A DNA stretch of 64,000 nt. Origin: Streptomyces sp. CNH099. Lineage in GTDB: Bacteria > Actinomycetota > Actinomycetes > Streptomycetales > Streptomycetaceae. A model generated the notes under the pieces. The model saw only the letters and a list, made by a program, of their open reading frames with translations. It was not told the DNA's origin and ran no database searches. A program made the position numbers and the translations under genes. The stretch is taken from assembly GCA_000514715.1 (NCBI GenBank), contig AZWL01000011.1:36505-100504 (forward strand). The letters run 5' to 3'. Positions 59,327 through 64,000 of this stretch are shown one piece after another. Every line of letters begins with the position of its first letter. The stretch's first letter is position 1.

Positions 59327-59839
59327 CGGACCGGAGTTCGTCGTCGACTTCCCGACGTTGTGGGTGACCTGCGACTGGATCGAGGCGCACTGTCCGGTCC
59401 CGGACGGCTTCCACGCGGGCGAGACCATGGAGCTATACCCGTGGCAGCTGTGGTGCACGGTGAACCACTACCGCGTGAAGCCGACGGCGACGCTGGGGCA
59501 GTTGGCCCCCGCGTTCTACTACCGCCGTAGCCAGGTCGTCGCGCCGCAGAAGACGGGCAAGGGTCCGTGGAGCGCTACGGTCACGCTCGCCAAGGCCGCC
59601 GGGCCGGTGGTGTTTGCCGGCTGGGCGACGGGCGGCGAGCGTTTCCGCTGCCGGGATTACGGCTGCAGCTGTGGCTGGTGGTACGCCTACCGGTCGGGCG
59701 AGCCGATGGCGCGGCCGTGGCCGACGCCGCTGATCCAGCTGACCGCGTCGTCGGAGGATCAGGTCGCGAACGTGTTCCGGCCGGTGCCGTCGTCGTCGGT
59801 ACCGCGGCCGGCTACATCGCGAACATCGTCACCGGATGA
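59310..59839 (+). pseudogene. Truncated phage terminase large subunit fused to another gene end
   Basis: From GTG 59310 the protein reads as a TerL N-terminus (PTLWVTCDWIEAHCPVPDGF, FYYRRSQVVAPQKTGKGPW with a Walker-A-like TGKG, PLIQLTASSEDQVANVFRP) up to ~59786. Similarity then ends, about 160 residues into a protein that is normally ~550. In another frame the last part reads AGAVVVGTAAGYIANIVTG and stops at 59839, just before a terminator, like the end of a small membrane protein such as a holin. A large deletion probably joined TerL to the end of the late operon. Confidence 0.75.
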
Positions 59840-59852
59840 GCAACCACAGCGC

Positions 59853-59885
59853 CCCCTGCCCTGGCCCTCACGGCCGGGGCAGGGG
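59853..59885 (+). terminator. Terminator at the end of the phage remnant
   Basis: A 14-bp stem (CCCCTGCCCTGGCC at 59853-59866 with GGCCGGGGCAGGGG at 59872-59885, one G-T wobble) has a 5-nt loop, directly downstream of the truncated terminase. Confidence 0.8.
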
Positions 59886-59911
59886 ACGTTTCGTCATGCC
59901 CACGTGCGCCC

Positions 59912-59960
59912 TTGACGCGCTCCACCGCCGGGGTGACCGTGGTGCACACCCGTGCACCAC
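59912..59960 (+). promoter_or_regulatory. Promoter with GTGCAC palindrome before DUF6879/XRE operon
   Basis: TTGACG (59912-59917) and GACCGT (59935-59940, 17-bp spacing) form a candidate promoter. It overlaps a perfect inverted repeat GTGGTGCAC (59939-59947) / GTGCACCAC (59952-59960) with a 4-nt spacer. The same CGTGCACCA motif recurs after the XRE gene, suggesting an operator for that regulator. Confidence 0.6.
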
Positions 59961-59979
59961 CCTTCGACGGAGGCCTCCC

Positions 59980-60228
59980 ATGCGCTTACGGTTCCTCGGG
60001 ATCATCCCGAACACGCCCGGCAACGAGTCTCCCACTATGTGGGTCGACGAGGACACCGGCGACCTGCTCATCCAGTCGTACAAGGCCACCGACGAGGAAG
60101 TCGCGGCGTGCCAGGCGGTCGGCTCGATCCCCGGGCACGGCACCGACGTACCCGACCACGAGACGATCATCAGGCTGCCGAAGGTGATGCGGCAGTTCCT
60201 CCCGAACGATGAGGGGACCCGTGGCTGA
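59980..60228 (+). CDS. Small conserved protein with a TTA codon
   Basis: This 82-residue protein starts at ATG 59980 behind GGAGG. The sequence (FLGIIPNTPGNESPTMWVDE, DTGDLLIQSYKATDEEVAAC) is of a type regularly encoded upstream of DUF6879/XRE pairs in Streptomyces. Codon 3 is TTA, so translation should depend on the bldA tRNA. It overlaps the next gene by eight bases. The function is unknown. Confidence 0.75.
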   Translation: MRLRFLGIIPNTPGNESPTMWVDEDTGDLLIQSYKATDEEVAACQAVGSIPGHGTDVPDHETIIRLPKVMRQFLPNDEGTRG

Positions 60229-60721
60229 CTACCGCGACGAGTTCAACGCCGCCCAGCGCTCCGCCGTCCACCTGGAGATGCGGGACAGCTACATCCGCAG
60301 CGACCCCGGGTTCATCGCCTGGCAGGGCGGCCGGCTCGACGAGGCTCTGGAGCGGTACGGGGAGTGGCGGGAGCTGATGCAGCAGGTCACCGGCCGCGGC
60401 GTGACCGTGCGCCGGGCCCGTATCGTCTCCGAGCCCGTCAGCGACTACATCCGCTACGAGTACGACCTGACCGAGCAGTTGAACATCGCCGGCGGCGAAG
60501 AGGTGCGGTGGCTGCCGCGGCGCCGCGCCTCGGACATCGCCTTGCCCGGGAACGACTTCTGGCTCTTCGACGACCGCATCGTGCGCTTCAACCACTTCAC
60601 CGGCGACGGCGGATCCGCCGGCCCCGAGGTCGTGCAGGAGCCGGCCGTGGTGAAGCTGTGCAGCGCGGCCTTCGAGACCGTGTGGAGCAGGGCCGTCCCG
60701 CACGAGGACTACGAGGTCTGA
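60221..60721 (+). CDS. DUF6879-family protein, partner of the XRE regulator
   Basis: This is a 166-residue protein from GTG 60221 (GAGGGG upstream; an in-frame ATG at 60209 has no site). Conserved features include SAVHLEMRDSYIRSDPGFIA, VSEPVSDYIRYEYDLTEQLN, ALPGNDFWLFDDRIVRFNHF and AVPHEDYEV at the end. Streptomyces encodes many such proteins next to XRE regulators of the Scr1/DUF5753 type, and the pairs are proposed to act like toxin-antitoxin or anti-sigma-like switches. It is 34 bp before the XRE gene, in the same operon. Confidence 0.85.
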   Translation: MADYRDEFNAAQRSAVHLEMRDSYIRSDPGFIAWQGGRLDEALERYGEWRELMQQVTGRGVTVRRARIVSEPVSDYIRYEYDLTEQLNIAGGEEVRWLPRRRASDIALPGNDFWLFDDRIVRFNHFTGDGGSAGPEVVQEPAVVKLCSAAFETVWSRAVPHEDYEV

Positions 60722-60755
60722 CCGCCGCGGCCACTTTCTGACAACCGGACACCGC

Positions 60756-61607
60756 ATGCCCGCGTCACCGTCATCCAGCGCCCAGGCCGCGCGCGAAGCG
60801 CTCGCCGCGCGCCTGCGGGACCTCCGCCTTGACGCCGAGCTGACGGTGCGCGAGCTGGCCGAGCGGTGCGGCTGGAGCCACTCGAAGGTCTCCCGGATCG
60901 AGAACGGCCGCACCGCGCCGTCGCCCGCGGACCTGCGCGCGTGGGCGCACGTCTGCGGCGCCGAGGGTGAGGTCGAGGACCTGACAGCGGCCCTCCGCGC
61001 GGTCGAGGGCATGTGGGTCGAGTGGCGGCGCATGGAGCGCACCGGGCTGAAGGCCGCCCAGGAGTCCGTTCGGCCGCTGTACGAGCGCACCCGCCACTTC
61101 CGCGCCTATGACTCCTGGCTCGTGCCCGGCCTGCTGCAGACCATGGGCTACACCACCGCGATCCTGCACGCCGTCCGGCGGCGCCGCGGCCTCATCGACG
61201 ACGTGGACGCCGCCGTCGTCGAGCGGATGGACCGGCAGCACGTTCTCTACGAGGGCCGCCACACGTTTGCCTTCGTCCTCGAAGAGTCCGTGCTGCGCGC
61301 CGGCATCGGCGGCCGCGAGACGATGCGCGAGCAGCTGCGGCACCTGCTCACCGTCGGGTTCCTCCCGAGCGTCAGCCTGGGCATCGTGCCCATGCAGCCG
61401 GCGCGCGAGGCGATGCGCCCGGTGGAAGGCTTCTGGGTCTTCGACAACACCCAGGTGGCCGTGGAACTGGTCTCCGGCTACCTGACGATCACCCGCCCGC
61501 ACGAGATCGAGATGTACACCAAGGTGTTCCACGATCTCGGCCAGCTCGCGGTCTACGGCGAGCGGGCGCGTGCGCTCATCCGCTCGGCGATCGACGCCCT
61601 GGGATGA
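60756..61607 (+). CDS. Scr1-type XRE regulator with DUF5753 domain
   Basis: This 283-residue protein has an N-terminal XRE helix-turn-helix (LRDLRLDAELTVRELAERCG, then WSHSKVSRIENGRTAPSPAD) and a DUF5753 C-terminal domain (SWLVPGLLQTMGYTTAILHA, REQLRHLLTVGFLPSVSLGI, VEGFWVFDNTQVAVELVSGY). These regulators are very numerous in Streptomyces and pair with DUF397- or DUF6879-type partners, often affecting development or antibiotic production. It probably binds the GTGCAC elements flanking its operon. Confidence 0.93.
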   Translation: MPASPSSSAQAAREALAARLRDLRLDAELTVRELAERCGWSHSKVSRIENGRTAPSPADLRAWAHVCGAEGEVEDLTAALRAVEGMWVEWRRMERTGLKAAQESVRPLYERTRHFRAYDSWLVPGLLQTMGYTTAILHAVRRRRGLIDDVDAAVVERMDRQHVLYEGRHTFAFVLEESVLRAGIGGRETMREQLRHLLTVGFLPSVSLGIVPMQPAREAMRPVEGFWVFDNTQVAVELVSGYLTITRPHEIEMYTKVFHDLGQLAVYGERARALIRSAIDALG

Positions 61608-61610
61608 GTT

Positions 61611-61629
61611 CGTGCACCAACGTGCACCA
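61611..61629. promoter_or_regulatory. Direct repeats of CGTGCACCA downstream of XRE gene
   Basis: Two copies of CGTGCACCA (61611-61619 and 61621-61629, 10-bp period) lie just upstream of the next small gene and match the palindrome arms at 59939-59960. A TAGCTT hexamer at 61657-61662 lies six bases before the ATG at 61669, suggesting a leaderless transcript controlled from this site. Confidence 0.5.
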
Positions 61630-61668
61630 CGCTGGAGGCACTTGGCGCCCCGTCCTTAGCTTCAATGC

Positions 61669-61860
61669 ATGGCCGCCCAAGCAGAGGCGCCGTCGGCGCC
61701 AGAACGCCCCCTGATGACGCTGCGGGTGTCCCGTGACAGCGGGCGCACCTTCGGCCGCGAGCAGCGCTACTTCGCCCGCGACTGCGAGCCGCCGTTGCTC
61801 AACGGCACCTATCCGCCCTGTGAGTGCCCGCGCTGCGGCGGAAAGAGGGCAGCCCGATGA
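61669..61860 (+). CDS. Small Cys-containing protein
   Basis: This 63-residue protein (RPLMTLRVSRDSGRTFGREQ, RYFARDCEPPLLNGTYPPCE) ends with CPRCGGKRAAR. The pair CECPRC with an earlier Cys suggests a zinc knuckle. No ribosome binding site is visible; a TAGCTT hexamer six bases upstream points to leaderless expression. It overlaps the next gene by three bases. Similar small proteins accompany XRE/DUF6879 loci. Confidence 0.65.
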   Translation: MAAQAEAPSAPERPLMTLRVSRDSGRTFGREQRYFARDCEPPLLNGTYPPCECPRCGGKRAAR

Positions 61861-62054
61861 CCGCCCCCGCCCGACGGACCCACCCCTCACCGGCGGTGAA
61901 TCTCCCCGTCCTCGACAGCAAGGAAGCGCAGCCCTCGTTCGGCTGCGAGAGGTGCCGCAGGCTCGACGACGACCGCCGGGCCGCGCGCGACCGCGGCGAC
62001 CACTCAGCTGCCACCGACTGCTCCGTCCTCATCCGCCGGCACCCCCACCACTGA
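61857..62054 (+). CDS. Small Cys-containing protein, translationally coupled
   Basis: This 65-residue protein (MTAPARRTHPSPAVNLPVLD, QPSFGCERCRRLDDDRRAAR) has one CxxC pair and a His-rich end (IRRHPHH), again a possible zinc site. Its ATG overlaps the previous stop (ATGA). The function is unknown; similar proteins occur in the same context in other Streptomyces. Confidence 0.65.
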   Translation: MTAPARRTHPSPAVNLPVLDSKEAQPSFGCERCRRLDDDRRAARDRGDHSAATDCSVLIRRHPHH

Positions 62055-62133
62055 ACTCCGCCCCTCTGGCCGCCGTTTCGTCAACCGGCCGGGGGCGGCC
62101 CCCGGGCGGCCCGCTGCACGGCTGGCCCGGAAG

Positions 62134-62176
62134 GGCGCCCCGCCCGCTTGCTGCCGAGATCAGCGGGCGGGGCGCC
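62134..62176 (+). terminator. Strong hairpin upstream of radical SAM gene
   Basis: A 15-bp perfect stem (GGCGCCCCGCCCGCT at 62134-62148 with 62162-62176) has a 13-nt loop. It can terminate the small-gene transcript or attenuate the radical SAM gene, which begins 48 bases later. Confidence 0.72.
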
Positions 62177-62223
62177 GCACCACCGCCCCGGGCACTCCGG
62201 GGCGACCCCGAGAGGAGCCCTCC

Positions 62224-63108
62224 ATGAGCACTGCCCCGCTCAGGTTCGCCTGGTTAGAGGTCACCGGCCGCTGCAACGAATCGTGCGGCCACTGCTACGC
62301 CGACAGCGGCCCGCAGGGCACACACGGCACCATGACCGTCCCGGACTGGGAGCGCACCATCCGGCAACTCGCCGAGCTGGGCGCCCGCGACGTCCAGTTC
62401 ATCGGAGGAGAACCCACGCTCTACCCGTACCTCGGCCGGCTCATCACCTACGCCCACGCGCGGGGCCTGGCCGTCGAGGTGTTCTCGAACCTCGTCGCCG
62501 TCCGCGACGAGCTGTGGGGCACGATCCGCGACTGCGGCGTCAAGCTCGCGACCTCGTACTACTCCGACCGCGCGGCCGACCACGACCGGGTGACCAAGCT
62601 GCCCGGCTCGCACCGGCGCACCAGGGCGAACATCGAGAAGGCACTGCGTCTCGGCGTCCCCGTCCGCGGCGGTGTCGTCGCCGTGCGCCAGGACCAGCGC
62701 GTGCACGAGGCAGCAGTCGACCTCACGGACCTCGGCGTCGGCACAGTCGGCGGCGACCGCACACGGGCGTTCGGCCGGGGCAGCACCGGGGCCGCGCCGA
62801 CGGTCTCCGACCTGTGCGGGCACTGCGCGCACGAGAAGGTGGCGATAGGCCCTGACGGCGTCGTCTGGCCGTGCGTCCTGGGCCGCTTCCTCGTCGCCGG
62901 GAACGTCAAACACGCGGCACTGGTCGATATCTGGAACGGCCCGCGCATGGCCGCGATCGGCCGCGAGATCCAGGACGTGCACGGGGCCGGTGTGGAGTCG
63001 TGCACGCCGCCGCAGTTCCTTCCCATGTGCGGCCCGTGCGGGCCGTGCGTCCCATCGGTCGGGCACTGCGACCCGAAGGTCACGGATAGCATCGGCTCGC
63101 CGGGATGA
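62224..63108 (+). CDS. Radical SAM protein with SPASM-like C-terminus
   Basis: This 294-residue protein starts at ATG 62224 behind GAGGAG. It has the 4Fe-4S motif CNESCGHC (CxxxCxxC, residues 17-24), the SAM-binding FIGGEPTLYPYL, and a C-terminal Cys cluster: LCGHCAHEK, VVWPCVLGRF, ESCTPPQF and MCGPCGPCVPSVGHC, fitting SPASM auxiliary clusters. Such enzymes often modify peptides or other large substrates. A TTA codon (Leu in FAWLEV, residue 11) predicts bldA control. No clear precursor is adjacent. It overlaps the next frame by four bases. Confidence 0.88.
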   Translation: MSTAPLRFAWLEVTGRCNESCGHCYADSGPQGTHGTMTVPDWERTIRQLAELGARDVQFIGGEPTLYPYLGRLITYAHARGLAVEVFSNLVAVRDELWGTIRDCGVKLATSYYSDRAADHDRVTKLPGSHRRTRANIEKALRLGVPVRGGVVAVRQDQRVHEAAVDLTDLGVGTVGGDRTRAFGRGSTGAAPTVSDLCGHCAHEKVAIGPDGVVWPCVLGRFLVAGNVKHAALVDIWNGPRMAAIGREIQDVHGAGVESCTPPQFLPMCGPCGPCVPSVGHCDPKVTDSIGSPG

Positions 63109-63131
63109 CGACGCAGTGGCAGGAGCAGGCG

Positions 63132-63455
63132 ATGGGCGACCACGGGGACGACTTCGACGGCCCGATGGAACCGGACGCCGGGGCGCCGGTCCGCACGGAC
63201 GAGGAGTGGGCGCTCCTCGCCGGCTACACCCGGCACGCCGCGAACAAGCTCGGCCCGGACCTGCCGCTGTGCCTGCCCGGGGAGCCCGACGAGTGCGGCC
63301 GGCCCGCGCAACAGCACGTGCTCGCGTGGGCCGCCGAGCTGAAGGCGCGGGCGCACCACCTCATCGAGACGTCCGCCCCCAGCGAGGCGCGCGCGGCGCA
63401 CGCCGCCGGGCCGCTGTACCGCCGCCGGCTGGAGGAGTTGCGCGAGCGGCCCTGA
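63132..63455 (+). CDS. Hypothetical protein downstream of radical SAM gene
   Basis: This 107-residue acidic protein starts at ATG 63132 behind AGGAG. An in-frame ATG at 63105 overlapping the radical SAM stop would add nine residues and allow coupling. It is mostly helical (EEWALLAGYTRHAANKLGPD, VLAWAAELKARAHHLIETSA). I do not recognise the family. Co-transcription with the radical SAM gene suggests an accessory or substrate-related role. Confidence 0.6.
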   Translation: MGDHGDDFDGPMEPDAGAPVRTDEEWALLAGYTRHAANKLGPDLPLCLPGEPDECGRPAQQHVLAWAAELKARAHHLIETSAPSEARAAHAAGPLYRRRLEELRERP

Positions 63456-63468
63456 CCGCGGACACAAG

Positions 63469-63506
63469 AACGGCCCCGGGAGCGTGCATCCGCTCCCGGG
63501 GCCGTT
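63469..63506 (+). terminator. Terminator after radical SAM operon
   Basis: A 16-bp perfect stem (AACGGCCCCGGGAGCG at 63469-63484 with 63491-63506) has a TGCATC loop, 14 bases after the last stop. Confidence 0.88.
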
Positions 63507-63599
63507 CCGTGCGCGCGGTGGTTCCGGGTGCGTGGTCGCCTGCAGCTCGGCCGAGCATCGGCCGAGCTATCGATCTCCATGGGCCCCGGGAACGAGTCA

Positions 63600-63630
63600 G
63601 GGCCAGATCAGATGCCTTCTGACCTGGCCC
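63600..63630 (-). terminator. Terminator of tRNA-Lys transcript
   Basis: GGGCCAGATCAG (63600-63611) pairs with CTGACCTGGCCC (63619-63630) with one mismatch, six bases beyond the tRNA 3' end on the minus strand. Confidence 0.7.
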
Positions 63631-63636
63631 GGAGAG

Positions 63637-63709
63637 TAGGCCGCGTGGGACTCGAACCCACAACCAACGGATTAAAAGTCCGGTGCTCTGCCAATTGAGC
63701 TAGCGGCCC
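63637..63709 (-). tRNA. tRNA-Lys (anticodon TTT)
   Basis: This is a 73-nt cloverleaf on the minus strand. The acceptor stem is GGGCCGC/GCGGCCT with a G-T first pair, the D arm contains AGCTCAATTGGCAGAGC, the anticodon arm is CGGACTTTTAATCCG (anticodon TTT) and the T arm is GTGGGTTCGAGTCCCAC. The discriminator is A and no CCA is encoded. The phage-like island lies on the side of its 3' end. Confidence 0.96.
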
Positions 63710-63800
63710 GCCCGGCCAGCATAGCCCGGACCTCCCGCTGCTCCCGAGCGGATATCCACCTGCGGCGGTGCGGGCCCGGTACGGGGCCCGGGGACGCGGG

Positions 63801-63834
63801 CGGGCCCCCTCCGGTGGTGCGTGGAGGGGGCCCG
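63801..63834 (-). terminator. Terminator of the right-edge gene
   Basis: A 12-bp perfect stem (CGGGCCCCCTCC at 63801-63812 with 63823-63834) has a 10-nt loop, just beyond the stop at 63847 of the minus-strand gene. Confidence 0.8.
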
Positions 63835-63846
63835 GGGTGCGGGGTG

Positions 63847-64000
63847 TCAGCTCTTGCGGTTTTTGCGGTCCTGGCGCTTCCAGCGGGGCTTGTCCGTGCG
63901 GCGGTCGTCCGAGGTGCGGCGGTCGTGGCCGTAGGGGCGGCCGTCGCGGCGGTCGCGGCCGTCGCGGCGGTCGCGGCCGGCGGGGCGGTCGCCGCCGCCG
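63847..64000 (-). CDS. C-terminal tail of an Arg/Asp/Gly-rich protein (partial)
   Basis: The last ~50 residues of a minus-strand gene are visible: GGDRPAGRDRRDGRDRRDGR, then PYGHDRRTSDDRR and the ending DKPRWKRQDRKNRKS. Repeats of RDRRDG are encoded by an imperfect 18-bp DNA repeat. Basic disordered tails of this sort are common on RNA helicases, pseudouridine synthases and other RNA-binding proteins in Streptomyces. The catalytic part lies outside the window, so no function is assigned. Confidence 0.6.
   Translation of the reverse strand, partial: GGGDRPAGRDRRDGRDRRDGRPYGHDRRTSDDRRTDKPRWKRQDRKNRKS

Overview
This is very GC-rich actinobacterial chromosome, almost certainly Streptomyces or a close relative. 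The evidence is strongly GC-ending codons, GTG/TTG starts, four-base ATGA/GTGA gene overlaps, rare TTA codons, SARP, LuxR-like and Scr1-type regulators, and a typical tRNA-Lys(TTT). The window has five regions.

(1) 1-9.3 kb is a mixed left flank. It holds a truncated GAF-like gene, two TetR regulators each divergent from a target (an SDR oxidoreductase and a SAM methyltransferase) with palindromic operators, a GNAT acetyltransferase, a second methyltransferase, a 1281-residue XRE-nSTAND-WD40 protein and a frameshifted secreted-protein gene.

(2) 9.4-30.5 kb is a RiPP gene cluster. The 57-residue precursor at 12318-12491 has an acidic leader and a 21-residue tail in which every residue except the last Ala is Ser, Thr or Cys. 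It faces a long minus-strand operon running SARP regulator, RRE/Ocin-ThiF-like leader binder, YcaO, tandem-nitroreductase azoline dehydrogenase, glutamylating LanB N-half, LanB elimination half (SpaB_C type), M50 protease with PqqD-like N-terminus, ABC ATPase, ABC permease and a second YcaO. An M20 amidohydrolase, an 84-residue orphan and a LuxR-type regulator complete it. The logic is leader recognition, Cys/Ser/Thr cyclodehydration, oxidation to azoles, tRNA-dependent dehydration of leftover Ser/Thr, proteolysis and export. Only one SpaB_C protein is present, so a goadsporin-like linear azole/dehydroamino-acid peptide is more likely than a pyridine-centred thiopeptide.

(3) 30.9-46.1 kb holds two large protein-quality or membrane modules. 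Genes 30918-37567 form a tightly overlapping operon: Ser/Thr kinase, membrane protein with J-like N-terminus, GrpE-like protein, divergent Hsp70 with an inserted beta-domain, and a TPR-TM-OmpA-like protein. After a shortened, reversed NUDIX gene come an NfeD-like membrane protein, a flotillin and a 1683-residue coiled-coil AAA ATPase (DUF3686-like). This is the best candidate for an undescribed multi-component system.

(4) 46.1-57.2 kb carries a Cys-rich conserved protein, an ABC exporter with two permeases, a GNAT enzyme, a protein made of three 30-residue repeats (90-bp DNA repeats), a Tat-exported amine oxidase coupled to a Tat-exported RidA, a NIPSNAP protein with divergent WYL regulator, two decayed transposases and a VOC protein.

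(5) 57.5-64 kb is a decayed prophage or mobile island ending at tRNA-Lys. It has a lipoprotein, HNH endonuclease, TerS, a truncated TerL, a DUF6879/XRE (Scr1-type) pair with GTGCAC palindromes, small Cys-containing ORFs and a radical SAM protein with a TTA codon. A fragment of an Arg/Asp/Gly-rich protein closes the window.
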